Notes: generated by a model from the sequence alone, not told the origin. DNA of 42,500 bases from Paulinella micropora (GCA_019918135.1 WBZZ01005950.1:97501-140000); one strand, 5' to 3'; shown: positions 10,243 to 21,405, counted from the stretch's first letter. Numbers and translations are program-made.

Positions 10243-11666
10243 AAGCGAGGATAAGAGTCTTTGTCTGAGCTCGTCTTGGCATATAGCATGAGACTTGCCA
10301 CTCCTCCTTTCTTCCCCTTGAAGGCATTTATGATATTTTGTCTGTCCTTCTTCTCCGTGTTTGTGACCACCACCGTAGTTGAGCCCGGGGGTGCAGGGGC
10401 TGGTGGGGCAGGAGCTGGTGGGGTCAAATATGTCGGAGGGTGTGCCTTTGCACCACTCACTTTTGCTTTCATTCTTTCCAGTCTCATCGTCTTCTCGAAC
10501 TTCGCCTTCTCTTTCGCCTTCTTCTTCTCAGATATCACCAGCTTTTGAGCATGAGTGATAAAGGCCACCAATTCAGAAGCAGATCTGAGAAAATTATATT
10601 TCTCCACATATTGGTCAACACCTGCTTTATTGGCGACCGGTGGTGCGTTACCAAGTGATTTAAGGACAGAGTGATCCTTGGTAGGAATCCATCTCTTCCA
10701 TGCCTCCTTATGCAGTAACGCACCCATCAACAGTCTGATCTTGGTCAGAACTCTGTCGGTCTTCTCTAACTCATCAATCACAGGATGAGTTTCTCCTGCT
10801 GCCTTAATGCTTTTTTCCATCTCTGCCTTCCCCTCCTCCAAGGCCTTCATTTCCATCGTAAAAAAATGAAATATGCCACTAGAGTTTTTCGAACCCAGAT
10901 TGGTCTTCATTTTTGTTACATCGACTGCCTCCTGACCAGTCGCGAGGAATCTGGCCGTTGCTCTTGGGTTTGTGTACTAGAGGTAACCCTCACATCGTGG
11001 GCCGTATGAACGTTCCCATATCAGGGTTTGAGTGTACACCCCAAAGATAGCATCGAGTAATTCAAGGTGGGTGTGTGTGTCCCCAAACTTGATATGCTGT
11101 ATCTTCTTTCTCTTTTCTGGATCAGAGACCAGTTTGCCGAGGAGCTGTGCTGTGTTTGATAATAGGATATAGACATCCTTTTTAGCACGACTTTTCTCTC
11201 TTCTTTGATCCTGAGGGATCCACACATAGGTATCCTTCTCTCCCCCCATCTTGTTATCAAACTCTTCTTTAGTGAGGTCATAGTGGTCTTGCACCCACTG
11301 TTGTTCCTCCACTGCGATCTCCTCTCCATCACTATGAATCAAGTCGATCATTTTTCGTCCTCCTCCTCCCGTGTAGGCAGGTGGTAAGGGATTACCATAT
11401 GCTCCTCCTCCTCCCGTCTCTTCTTGTTCAAATCCTCCTTCATCTTCGTCTCCTCCATATCTTCCTTGATCATCCCAGCCCTCTTCTACTCCTCCTCCTA
11501 CTCCTTCATCTCCTCCTCCGCCTCGTCCTCCTACTCCTAGTCCTTCATCTCCTCCTCCTCCTCCTCCTTCATTCAATCCTCTTCCTCCTCCTCCTCCTGC
11601 TTCTTCTTCTTCTCTTCTTTGTTCTGCCTCCGAGAATTCACTCACTTCGGCGGTCTCTGTCGACAT
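10239..11666 (-). pseudogene. gag-like N-terminal protein, one internal TAG
   Basis: The ATG at 11,664-11,666 opens a frame that continues in phase to 10,239, apart from a TAG at 10,977-10,979. Residues ~15-110 are Glu/Gly-rich low complexity (runs of G with E/D). Residues 110-230 look folded (WVQDHYDLTKEEFDNKMGG, then VYILLSNTAQLLGKLV). After the stop come a helical part with KAEMEKSIKAAGE, a basic KKKAKEKAKFEKTMRLERMK helix and a Pro/Ala hinge. Position and composition fit gag of a Ty3-type element. Domain assignment is inference. Confidence 0.6.
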
Positions 11667-12340
11667 GATGTCGTAGTAGTAATTAACAGGAGGACAGTGT
11701 CAGCTCCTATGTTTGGTTTTTGTTCGTTTGTGTTCTGTTCCTCCTTCAGTCGATTGACTAGTGAAGAGAGAAACTAATAGAGAGGGTAGAGTGAGATTCC
11801 CTGTCCTCTATGAAACACTGTTTGTATGTTTGTTTTTGTTTGAGAAAAATAGTCTTTGAGACTTTCTCCGATTTCTTGTTCTCCTTACTCAGATTACTTT
11901 CTCCTCCTTCTTTTCTATATTGTATCTAGTATGAGGCACTTGGACCTACACACAGATAGTAATAGAAGCTAGAAAAGCTCTCCTTGAGAAGTCGACAGTC
12001 GGTCGGATAGGTTCTCAGACCTACCTTTAGAAAACGATCAGAGAGTTGCAAAAATACTCTGACGTGTGTGTGAGATAATGCAGATAAATGCACAAACTAG
12101 AAGGGTAGAGTGTTGTGCTCCTGTCCCTATGCTTGTTTGTGTTTTGTGTGTGTGTTCCTTCACTCTTCTGTCCACCTCCTTCTTCTTGGTCTCTGTGTGA
12201 GAACAGCAAGAACGACAGAGAGTTTGTATCTGATGTCTCCTTGTGAGCACACAGATATGGATTGGGCTAGAGGGTACGAGACACCTGCTTGAGACCAATC
12301 AAATTATTTGTTTTGTGAAAGAGTTATGAGGGAGCTGTGT
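11667..12340. other. Presumed 5' leader/LTR side of the gypsy element, no gene
   Basis: Moderately AT-rich sequence upstream (minus sense) of the gag ATG. Two loosely similar pyrimidine/GT-rich stretches occur (about 11,700-11,760 and 12,115-12,185). I found no tRNA primer-binding site and no match to the 3' side, so the LTR cannot be delimited. Confidence 0.4.
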
Positions 12341-12344
12341 TAAT

Positions 12345-12862
12345 CATGTATGTAAGTATGTATGTAGGTATGTAGGTATGTAGGTATGTAGGTCAGCAGG
12401 TATGTATGCATGCATGCATGTATTATGTATGTATGTATGTAAATTCGACACTGCTGTCATTATTACCGTATGATTATTAAATTATTCAATATATATCAAT
12501 CAAGATTATGCAAAAAGAATCATGGCAATATTAATCAGCCTCTGAATATAAATCCAGGCAATATTAATCAACCGTGCCATCTTATGATGTTAATCAATAT
12601 TAATCAATCAGTATTAATTAATATCACTTAATCAATATGAACTTGAGTTCAACTCAAGTTGAATCAGTATATATTAATCAATATTAATCAACATGATCAA
12701 GTTATGATGGTGGCAGTTGATAATAAAACGGAACTTATCATAATTGCGGCGCGGCGGAAAGTAACTGAACTAAAAATAGATGTAAAAACTCAGCACTTGA
12801 AGAAAATTAACACAGTATCATAGTAATAATTCAGTCCGGTACGGTATTCACATGATTCTGGA
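12345..12862 (+). repeat. Long inverted repeat Z, left arm
   Basis: The reverse complement of this arm reappears at about 14,182-14,720 with moderate divergence. The arm holds many ATTAATCAATATTAATCA phrases and a 10-bp palindrome (12,640-12,660, AACTTGAGTT with one central base). Its outer end is GTAT/GTAG microsatellite including a GTCAGCAGGTATG phrase that is also mirrored in the right arm. Confidence 0.85.
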
Positions 12863-13267
12863 TGATAACTCATCATATGATCTTGAAGTTATTCAAAATC
12901 ATTCATATTCAACTATTCAATTAGTATTATAGTATTAATAATCAATACTATTCAATACTAGTCATTCAATATATATTATGCTTCAATATTATTTAATATA
13001 TGTATCTATATATAATATATATATATATTTCATAGTAGATGATTCAATTAGTGTTATTCAATAGTATTCAATGATGATATTATTCAATATTATTCAATAT
13101 TATTTAACGTTATTCAATATTATTTAACGTTATTATTCAATATTATTTAACGTTGTCCAAATAATTAAATCTAATTATTGAATATCATTAATGTTGATCA
13201 ATTTTACTTAATAACGGTAGCCTGTGCTGATGATGAAAGAGAGAGAGATCGGAGAGAGAGAGAGAGT

Positions 13268-13301
<34 letters not shown>

Positions 13302-13421
13302 TGGATAAGGGGAGAAAGGAGGGAGAGAGAGAGAGAGAGAGAGAGTGAGACAAAGTGGAAAGACATACATGCATACATGCAGGCATACAAGCATACATAC
13401 ATACATACATACATGCTACTC
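12863..13421. repeat. AT-rich ATTCAATATT-type repeats, then (GA)n and (CATA)n
   Basis: Degenerate TATTCAAT/TTATTTAACG repeats (about 12,900-13,160), a (GA)n-rich purine stretch (about 13,230-13,350) and a (CATA)n stretch leading into element Y. Open frames here are products of the repeats. Confidence 0.75.
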
Positions 13422-13807
13422 TTGTCGGTTATAATCAAAAGATATTATTTATTGCAAGCCGGGGTATTAATCCATCCAATTCCACAGCACTCTGAAAATA
13501 ACCTAATCTTCCTCCTCTGCAAAGAGAGGAAACCAGTATGACGGAAAATGTAGGAGACTGTCAGAGCCAAGCAACACTCAAAAAGGAAAAAGAGAGGCAT
13601 TTCCCAGTGTCACTCCTAACGATAACATTATACTGCTTTAAAAAGTAGTACCGGTTATGAATCGTAATATTATCGTTTTCAACCGGCTCAAAAGTATATA
13701 AATAAAAACGGATATAACTACATCTTAAAGACATATAGCTCTTCTATACATCACTGTGTATAGGGGTATAAGAAAAGGTCGCATATTTACCTATCTGCGC
13801 CTACAAT
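13422..13807 (+). mobile_element. Element Y, copy 1 (unclassified, ~385 bp)
   Basis: It matches 15,099-15,482 over its whole length with scattered differences. It begins TGTCGGTT and ends CTATCTGCGCCTACAAT. It contains AACCGGT-type phrases, a TATATAAATAAA stretch (possible TATA or polyadenylation region) and no open frame of note. (ACAT)n flanks both sides. It could be a solo LTR or a short non-autonomous element. Confidence 0.7.
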
Positions 13808-14181
13808 ACATGCATACATGCATGCATGCATACATACATACATACATACATACGTGCATGCATACATGCATACATGCATACATGCATACATACATACATG
13901 CATACATACAATGACATTATATGCATACATACATACATACATACCTACATACATACATGCATGCATGCATGCATGCATACATACATACATACATGCATAC
14001 ATACATACATACCTACATACATACATACATACATACCTACATACCTACATACATACATACATACATACATGCATACGTACATACATACATACATACATAC
14101 ATACATACATAGACATACATACATACATACATACATAAATACATACATACATACATATATACATACATAAATAAATACATA
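13808..14181. repeat. (ACAT)n microsatellite with GCAT and ACCT variants
   Basis: A long tetranucleotide array between Y copy 1 and the right arm of Z. Long Tyr/Ile/His/Thr or Met/Tyr/Val/Cys frames in it are artefacts of a 4-base period. Confidence 0.9.
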
Positions 14182-14720
14182 CCGAATCATCATGTGACAG
14201 TGAATACCGTACCTGACCGAATTATTATATACTATGATACTGTGTTAAATTTCTTCAAGTTTTTACATCTATTTTGAGTTCCGTTACTTCATTATGATAA
14301 GTTCCATTTTATTATCAACTGCCACCGTCATAACTTGATTATGTTGATTAATATTGATTCAAATATTGATTCAACTTGAGTTGAACTCAAGTCACGTTCA
14401 TATTGATTAAGTGATATTGATTAATATTGATTAATATTGATTAACATCACAAGACGGCACGGTTGATTAATATTGCCTGGATTTATATATATTCAGTGGC
14501 TGATTAATATTAATTTTTTTTGCATACTCTTGATTAATATTGAATAATTTAATAATCATACGGTAATAATAACAGCAGTGTCGAATTTACATACATACAT
14601 ACATACATACATGCATGCATGCATACATGCATGCATACATGCATACATGCACACATACATACATACATACATACATACATACCTGCTGACCTACATACCT
14701 AAATACCTACATACCTACAT
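14182..14720 (-). repeat. Long inverted repeat Z, right arm
   Basis: The reverse complement of 12,345-12,862. Shared landmarks are GTCGAATTTACATACATAC, the ATTGATTAATATTGATTAA phrases, AACTTGAGTTGAACTCAAGT, and CCTGCTGACCTACATACC at the outer end. Loop length between arms is about 1.3 kb. Confidence 0.85.
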
Positions 14721-15098
14721 ACATACATGCATACATACATACATACATACATATACATACACATACACATACATACATACATACATATACATACATATAC
14801 ATACATATACATACATACATACATACATACACACACAGACACACACACATACATACATACATACATACATACATCATTGCATGCATACATGCATACATAC
14901 ATACATACATACAAATATACATACAAACATACATAGTATTACATACATACATATATGCATGCATGCATACATACATACATGCATACATGCATGCATACAT
15001 ACACGCATGCATGCATACATACATACATACATACACATACATACATACATGCATACATACATACATGCATACATACATACATACATACATACATACTT
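14721..15098. repeat. (ACAT)n microsatellite
   Basis: A tetranucleotide array with ATATAC and CACACA interruptions, between Z and Y copy 2. It has no coding value. Confidence 0.9.
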
Positions 15099-15482
15099 TT
15101 GTCGGTTAGGTTCAAAAAATGATATTTAATGCAAGCCGGGGTCTGAGTCCAACTAATTCAAAACACTCTGAAAATAACCTAATCTTCCTACTGGTGAAAG
15201 AGAGGAAACCAGTATGGGGAGGAAAATGTAGGAGACTGTCAGAGCCAAGCAACAAAAAGGAAAAAGAGAGGCAATTTCCTATGTCACCCCTAACGATAAT
15301 ATTATCCGGTTCAAAAAGTAGTACCGGTTATTCAATAGTAATATTATCGTTTTCAACTGGCTCAAAAGTATATAAATAAAAGTAAATATAACCATATCTT
15401 AAAGAAATACAGTTCATCTATACATCACTGTGTATAGGGGTATAAGAAAAGGTCGCATATTTACCTATCTGCGCCTACAATA
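15099..15482 (+). mobile_element. Element Y, copy 2
   Basis: In the same orientation as copy 1. It ends at the same CTGCGCCTACAAT, followed by ACATACATT and then an (ATT)n-type run, so the tetranucleotide and trinucleotide systems abut here. Confidence 0.7.
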
Positions 15483-15538
15483 CATACATTATTATTATTA
15501 TTACTATTATTGTTATTATTATTATGATTATTATTATG

Positions 15539-15583
<45 letters not shown>

Positions 15584-15585
<2 letters not shown>

Positions 15586-15846
15586 CCGTGATAGCCCAGT
15601 GGTCAAGTTCTACCATCTGGGCCCTGTCGCCAGTTCGATTCCCGTCGGTGCCACCAGTATTTTCATTGAACATACCGATCCGTCTGGACCAGTATTTTCA
15701 TTGAACATACCGGCCCGTCTGGAAGTGTTGGAACTGCCCTTGCGGGGGTGTCATTAGAGCTTATCGTCAATTCTTCGTACTCCCCTCACGGGTGAGACGA
15801 TGGAGGCGCATGTGCAGAAATGCATCAGCCATTGACAGAGAAGCAC

Positions 15847-15848
<2 letters not shown>
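15584..15848 (+). mobile_element. tRNA-derived SINE, family A, copy A4
   Basis: Nearly full length; the first four bases (TGGA) are missing. Both pol III boxes are present. The 5' flank is an impure (ATT)n run (15,488-15,583) and the 3' flank a long (ATT)n. Confidence 0.85.
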
Positions 15849-15943
<95 letters not shown>

Positions 15944-15944
<1 letters not shown>

Positions 15945-16180
15945 CATCTGGGCCCTGTCGCCAGTTCGATTCCCGTCGGTGCCACCAGTATTTTCATTGA
16001 ACATACCGGTCCGTCTGGACCAGTATTTTCATTGAACATACCGGTCCGTCTGGAAGTGTTGGAACTGCCCTTGCGGGGGTGTCATTAGAGCCTATCGTCA
16101 ATTCTTCGTACTCCCCTCACGGGTGAGACGATGGAGGCGCATGTGCAGAAATGCATCAGCCATTGACAGAGAAGCACTAT
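15944..16180 (+). mobile_element. tRNA-derived SINE, family A, copy A5, 5'-truncated
   Basis: It starts at CCATCTGGGCCC inside the tRNA-like part, directly after ~95 bp of (ATT)n. The A box is lost and the B box kept. 5' truncation with an intact 3' end is typical of target-primed reverse transcription. Confidence 0.85.
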
Positions 16181-16225
16181 TATTATTATTATTATTATAT
16201 TATTATTATTATTATTATCATTATT

Positions 16226-16369
16226 ACATACCGGTCCGTCTGGAAGTGTTGGAACTGCCCTTGCGGGGGTGTCATTAGAGCCTATCGTCAATTCTTCGTA
16301 CTCCCCTCACGGTGAGACGATGGAGGCGCATGTGCAAATTTGCATCAGCCATTGACAGAGAAGCACTAT
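16226..16369 (+). mobile_element. tRNA-derived SINE, family A, copy A6, strongly 5'-truncated
   Basis: It begins at ACATACCGGTCC within the second tandem segment and has the complete 3' tail. (ATT)n lies on both sides. Confidence 0.85.
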
Positions 16370-16392
16370 TATTATTATTATTACTATTATTA

Positions 16393-16663
16393 TGGACACC
16401 GTGATAGCCCAGTGGTCAAGTTCTACCATCTGGGCCCTGTCGCCAGTTCGATTCCCGTCGGTGCCACCGGTATTTTCATTGAACATACCGGTCTATTTCT
16501 CTAGACCAGTATTTTCATTGAACATACCGGCCCGTCTGGAAGTGTTGGAACTGCCCTTGCGGGGGTGTCATTAGAGCTTATCGTCAATTCTTCGTACTCC
16601 CCTCACGGGTGAGACGATGGAGGCGCATGTGCAGAAATGCATCAGCCATTGACAGAGAAGCAC

Positions 16664-16665
<2 letters not shown>
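16393..16665 (+). mobile_element. tRNA-derived SINE, family A, copy A7
   Basis: Full length. Its internal tandem segment is altered (GGTCTATTTCTCTAGACC in place of GGTCCGTCTGGACC), a variant related to the subtype at 22,695 and 23,017. Confidence 0.85.
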
Positions 16666-16716
<51 letters not shown>

Positions 16717-16718
<2 letters not shown>

Positions 16719-16762
16719 CACATGTCCAGGATCTGGATCTGATGCTATAGTCTGAGGAAGCC
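16717..16762 (+). mobile_element. Cassette family C, copy C1 (45-bp tail-only unit)
   Basis: ACACATGTCCAGGATCTGG, then TATAGTCTGAGGAAGCC, between two (ATT)n runs. The inverse copy at 21,275-21,325 shows it starts TGGAGGCACATGTCC, the same words as the LINE 3' end at 30,082-30,096. It probably is an extreme 5' truncation of a LINE-related element. Confidence 0.65.
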
Positions 16763-16811
<49 letters not shown>

Positions 16812-16814
<3 letters not shown>

Positions 16815-17026
16815 CCCAATGGCCTCAAGGCGTTAAACTGTGACGCCAACTCATAACCCTTTGGTGGTAGATGCTGGGGAGGAGGGTCGTTGCTCGCGTA
16901 GAAGATCTTAAACTCCGCATATGCTGGTTGATAGCCCAGGACCCAGCAGACACCAGATTGTTATGGGTGGGGTTTCTTATGTCCGTTGAGGATATGCCAT
17001 TAGCTGCATCAGTACGCCTCAGATAT

Positions 17027-17029
<3 letters not shown>
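16812..17029 (+). mobile_element. Cassette family D (single copy here)
   Basis: A ~218-bp unit flanked by (ATT)n on both sides, starting CAGCCCAATGGCC. No coding sequence or pol III boxes are seen. Its end (CATCAGTACGCCTCAGATATAG) resembles the shared tail only weakly. Confidence 0.5.
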
Positions 17030-17083
<54 letters not shown>

Positions 17084-17089
17084 TTTATT

Positions 17090-17262
17090 AGGGAGTACAT
17101 AGGCCATCGGTCCTTTCCATGGGCTGATTGGTATAAAGCTCCTAGAGTAATGTTCTATGCTGTCACTTCCTTTATTCCACCGATTGGTGTGGAGACTTTC
17201 CTTATGGAATGGAGGACTGGATGCACATGGCCTTTTGGCTCAGCAATTGGCAGGAGATACAC
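17090..17262 (+). mobile_element. Cassette family B, copy B3
   Basis: Nearly identical to B1, between long (ATT)n runs. Confidence 0.7.
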
Positions 17263-17317
<55 letters not shown>

Positions 17318-17318
<1 letters not shown>

Positions 17319-17490
17319 GGGAGTACATAGGCCATCGGTCCTTTCCATGGGCTGATTGGTATAAAGCTCCTAGAGTAATGTTCTATGCCGTCACTTCCTT
17401 TATTCCACCGATTGGTGTGGAGACTTTCCTTATGGAATGGAGGACTGGATGCACATGGCCTTTTGGCTCAGCAATTGGCAGGAGATACAC
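17318..17490 (+). mobile_element. Cassette family B, copy B4
   Basis: Near-identical to B3 and only one (ATT)n run away from it. A direct tandem pair of a cassette plus its tail is what insertion into the tail of an older copy gives. Confidence 0.7.
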
Positions 17491-17530
17491 TATTATTATT
17501 ATTATTATTGTTATTATTATTATATCAGAC

Positions 17531-18236
17531 TGAGCACCTTAACGACCGGCAAAAACTTTTACCGTTGATAAGGCACTCTTTTTGACCGGTTCATTAGATT
17601 CTCCTCTGCACGACGTTTCGACTCCACTAACCAGTTTTCAATTTCGTTCAGAAATGGTTTCAAACGATCAGTTCAAAGTTCTTTTTAGCTATTGCAATTT
17701 TTCCTGTTCGTATTAGTACCTTTTTCCCGAATTCCCCGTGAAAATTCTTTTACTGTAAATTTGTGGACAAGCACGGAAAAAACACAATATCTAACTTGTC
17801 TTCCGTTGCCAGTCATTTTCGCCTTGAGGCTTCCCAAATCAATTTGGGAAATTTTCAAGTCCAACCATATGTCGCCCGGAGATCATTAGTCAGGTTTGAC
17901 ATGTTTTCTTTATTTTTTCTGCAGGAATTTTTGCTGTTGATTAAAAAGTAACAATGCTATTTGAATAATAAAATCCAAATTAAAATTGATGCTAATCTTG
18001 CTACAAACGCCAAGAAAACGTACTAAATACATACAAAAACCACGGCACAACTTTTTCGAAAAATTTCTTCACGCAAACCGCCACAATATATGGCTTTGCT
18101 CAATAGGGTTTCACCGAAAATATCGGTGGGACTTTGGGGAATTTTGGGGGAAAAAAGGAATTTGTAATGGGGAAAAAGTAGTTGGGAAGGGTCTTCAATT
18201 CGCTTCTCGTTCTATCTTCACCCTTATTTTCTTATG
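17531..18236. other. AT-rich non-coding stretch
   Basis: I see no gene, repeat or structured element here. It ends abruptly at the GC-rich block that begins near 18,250. Confidence 0.6.
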
Positions 18237-18289
18237 AAGCCAGTTGAGAATTCGACACAGTACGCCGGCAGGACGCACCCCCGGGCCGG

Positions 18290-18480
18290 TGGCCGCGCGC
18301 GGGGAGGGAGGCGGGAGCGGGGAGGGGGGGGGGGGAGAGGAGCACGCTCCCCCCCGGGAGGCCACCGGGCCGCGTCCACGCGCGCGGCCCGCCCCCCCCC
18401 CCCCCCCCCGGGCCCTGCCCCGCCCCCCGGGGGGGGGGGGGGGGGGGGCAGCGCGCCGCGGCCCGGGGGCGTCCCCGGCC
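18290..18480. repeat. G/C homopolymer block upstream of a GC-rich pseudogene
   Basis: A G-run, then GGAGCACGCTCCCCC, then C-runs and G-runs of ~18-20 that face each other (about 18,391-18,448) and could fold as a hairpin or G-quadruplex. GGCCGCGCGCG near 18,291 is mirrored near 18,379. Similar blocks precede the other GC-rich genes (34.3-34.5, 36.5-36.7 and 41.25-41.33 kb). Confidence 0.7.
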
Positions 18481-18542
18481 AGCCCGGGGGGAGGGGGGCG
18501 GGCGTGGCCGGTGCGCGGGCCCCGTCGGCTCCAGAAAGAACC

Positions 18543-19170
18543 ATGACGCGTACTCTGCTAGCCAGGAGCGCAGCGCCGCCCCCGTCGGGCCCGCCCGCCG
18601 GGCCGGCAGCCGCGCCGGCCTGGCCGTACCCGGCCTGGTTTGTGAGCGCCGTGCAGGCGCTGTTGGCCCGACTCCCCCGGAACAGCGCGGCTGTGCGAGC
18701 ACGGTCGACCACGCCTGGTCACGCTTTGCGCTGTTCCTGCAGAACCAGCACGTGGCCGACCGGCTGCTGGACGTCGGGCTGGGTAAGGAGGCGGTGAGCT
18801 AGTACGTCAGGCTGCTGCTGAGCGCCCAGCCACAGCACAGCTCGGCGGAGGTAACTACCCCGGCGCAAGAGGCCCGCCTGCGCATGGGGTTGAGTGCGGC
18901 CTACCTCCAGCGCCAGTGCCTGACGGCAGACCTGAATCCGGACCCCGCAGCCGTCTTCCCGGGCTGGCAGGTCCTGCGGCACGTGCTGAGCCAGACGCGT
19001 GGGTGGCGACGGCGGACAACGCGGCGCTGGGCCCGTGGTGCCTGGTCCAGCGCGGCGACGCCTCGTTCCAAGACGCGAGCGTCGCGGCGGCGCTGCGGTG
19101 GCTGCGGCGGCTCAATAAACATCTGTACAAAACATCTGTACCAAACCACTTTTTGCCAAATGTAAACTGA
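18543..19170 (+). pseudogene. GC-rich gene remnant of unknown function
   Basis: A frame opening at ATG 18,543 (Pro/Ala-rich, then WPYPAWFVSAVQALLARLP) passes by frameshifts into two others. The first encodes SRFALFLQNQHVADRLLDVG, an in-frame TAG (near 18,800) and RMGLSAAYLQRQCLTADLN; the second encodes WVATADNAALGPWCLVQRG and DASVAAALRWLRRLNKHL. GC at third positions is very high in each piece, unlike the AT-rich surroundings, so this is former coding sequence. An AATAAA at 19,111-19,116 lies inside the last frame. Family not recognised. Confidence 0.6.
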
Positions 19171-20581
19171 CTGAGCACCACGCAATTGAAATCCGGTCTC
19201 TGAAAGAGGTGGGAAAATGATAAAAATCGATGTTTCATTTACAAATTAAGTGCTACAAGGCTGGAAATCAGCTCAAGTGTGTTACTTTATCATTCTACTT
19301 ATGCGAAAATTGTTTTCTGTTGTTGAAAACGATGGAATCTATGAAATCGAAAATTTCGTTTTTGGTTCAGACAGACCTCAGTGGACTCATTCCCCTGTAT
19401 ATTTCGAAAACGATGCTCCTCCATCTATTTTATGAATGGAAATGCATCTACAGGTCACAGATACGTGGCTGAACACAAAAAATTGGAAGAGAAGGCACTA
19501 CAAAAAATGAACAGGGGTTTGAGTCCAGCGCATTCGATATGCAAAAAAGCTGAAACACTCATTTTGAGATTTTGAGCCTTACAAAAAATATTAACAAAAT
19601 CCCTCTTACACACGCTTAGAATGCATCAGTATACGACCGTAGAAGCATTTCTAAGCAGGCTGAAAGCCTTGTGCATGGCATTCCGAACACCAATCCGTAT
19701 TTCATTGACTGAATTCGTTATGTAAGTTTTCTCAGCGTCTAGGCTTTCTCGCCACAAACCGTCTGGGGGAAATACGAAATGCAATCACGGTGATCGAATC
19801 AGTACTTTCTAGATTCGATTCTGCTCATTTGGAGACAAGATGCATTTTTTCGTTTTTGTCAGAGTGAAAATTGAAGGTATTTTGCTAGCATTTTTTGTAG
19901 CGAGGAAGGCAAGAAACCGGACAAAAATTTATGAACGGTATTGAAAGAGTGATCATCGAAACATATTTAATAATCAACATGCACAGAACGCTGTGTGGAG
20001 AGAGTTCTCCAAAGATTCCAAACTACTTTGGCAAACATGGTATTCCTAGTTTGGCCGGTCCAGGCCAAGCACCGCAAAATCAGGGAATTTTAGTGAACGA
20101 AATGTCAAAAAGAAGGGGATGAGCGGAGGAACCGAAAAGTAGAGATTGAGTCTGTTTAAATCGTTCTCAAATAGTAAATTTAATAGATAATTAGTCATTC
20201 TATGGAACACATATAAAAAATACAAATTTTTCAATAAATCTTAATGTTTTACAAAGTTTTCACTGTTTCTGCTTATGTCAAAAATCAACTTGAACATGTG
20301 CTTTCACAAGGTTGTGACATCAAGATATTAGATTTGCAGTCCATAATATAACAATTCTTTCACAAAACGCACAACTTTCACAGCACCAATTAGCTTACTT
20401 ATTTCAAAATCTGTTCCTCCCAACTAACAGCCTCGGGACGACATATGAACCCGACAACCTGTTTATGACTGTTTTAAATTACTTGAAGACTCGCGACTAT
20501 CCGTTTGAGAACGGGAGACCTCACAATCTACGTTCTACACTTGACCGTACGTTGCACCCAAGCCTGCCAAGAGTTCGAAAT
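19171..20581. other. AT-rich non-coding stretch
   Basis: No gene or clear repeat is visible. Short frames of 60-80 codons lack any recognisable pattern. Confidence 0.6.
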
Positions 20582-20723
20582 TACGTAAATAAACGAAGTG
20601 ACACTCTCTACTATTTACTGGTATTTCACCTGCTCACATTGAGTCAGGACTCAAAGCAGCCATAGTGTTCTTATTAAGAGTTCGTTGTATCTGCCTACTT
20701 GAAGAGTTGTATACAAACTCACA
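20582..20723 (+). repeat. LTR-like repeat shared with 33,272-33,417
   Basis: TACGTAAATAAACGAAGTGACA, ACTATTTACTGGTATTTCA, GCAGCCATAG, TTATTAAGAGTTCGTTGT and CAAACTCACA occur in the same order and spacing at 33,272-33,417, downstream of a copia RNase H fragment. This copy may be the end of a solo LTR. SINE A8 follows directly after a short (ATT)n. Confidence 0.65.
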
Positions 20724-20746
20724 ATTATTATTATTATTATTGTTAT

Positions 20747-20932
20747 TGACGATAAGATCTAATGACACCCCCGCAAGGGCAGTTCCAACACTTCCAGACG
20801 GGCCGGTATGTTCAATGAAAATACTGGTCCAGACGGATATGTTCAATGAAAATACTGGTGGCACCGACGGGAATCGAACTGGCGACAGGGCCCAGATGGT
20901 AGAACTTGACCACTGGGCTATCACGGTGTCCA
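20747..20932 (-). mobile_element. tRNA-derived SINE, family A, copy A8, 3'-shortened
   Basis: On the minus strand it starts TGGACACCG and has both pol III boxes, but ends at TCGTCAATAAC before an AAT-type run. The last ~85 bp, including the shared tail, are missing. Confidence 0.8.
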
Positions 20933-20958
20933 ATAATAATAATAATAATAATAATAAT

Positions 20959-21228
20959 AGTGCTTCTCTGTCAATGGCTGATGCATTTCTGCATATGCGC
21001 CTCCATCGTCTCACCCGTGAGGGGAGTACGAAGAATTGACGATAAGCTCTAATGACACCCCCGCAAGGGCAGTTCCAACACTTCCAGACGGGCCGGTATG
21101 TTCAATGAAAATACTGGTCCAGAAATAGACCGGTATGTTCAATGAAAATACTGGTGGCACCGACGGGAATCGAACTGGCGACAGGGCCCAGATGGTAGAA
21201 CTTGACCACTGGGCTATCACGGTGTCCA
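20959..21228 (-). mobile_element. tRNA-derived SINE, family A, copy A9
   Basis: A full-length minus-strand copy with complete tail, between (AAT)n runs. Its tandem segment is the CTATTTCTGGACC subtype. Confidence 0.85.
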
Positions 21229-21229
21229 A

Positions 21230-21274
<45 letters not shown>

Positions 21275-21275
<1 letters not shown>

Positions 21276-21325
21276 GGCTTCCTCAGACTATAGCATCAGA
21301 TCCAGATCCTGGACATGTGCCTCCA
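21275..21325 (-). mobile_element. Cassette family C, copy C2
   Basis: Minus strand: TGGAGGCACATGTCCAGGAT, then GAGGAAGCC, then ATT. It is the longer copy of the unit at 16,717-16,762 and shows the words shared with the LINE 3' end. Confidence 0.65.
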
Positions 21326-21405
21326 TAATAATAATAATAATAATAATAACAATAATAATAATAAGAGTAATAATAATAATTAGTAATAATAATAATTAGT
21401 ATATA

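Larger units (their letters stand above)
4566..11666 (-). mobile_element. Ty3/gypsy-type LTR retrotransposon, internal region, degenerate
   Basis: Reading from 11,666 down, the order is gag-like, zinc finger and Gly/Arg-rich region, protease, RT, integrase with GPY module, and a C-terminal extension. RT before integrase is the Ty3/gypsy order. The coding sequence is broken by an in-frame TAG (10,977-10,979), a 10-bp duplication (9389-9408), frameshifts near 10,247, 8455, 7775, 5765 and 5545, a deletion joining RT to integrase near 6510, and a TGA at 6424-6426. No LTR pair was recognised. The element is inactive in this copy, unless some of the indels are consensus errors. Confidence 0.85.

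Noticed and set aside
13787..15129. Frames rich in Tyr-Ile-His-Thr or Met-Tyr-Val-Cys
   Set aside because: The 4-base period of (ACAT)n yields 4-residue repeats without stops; not proteins.
18224..18797. Overlapping long frames in the 18.2-18.8 kb GC block
   Set aside because: Low-complexity Pro/Gly/Arg translations of G/C homopolymers; only the part after 18,543 looks coding.
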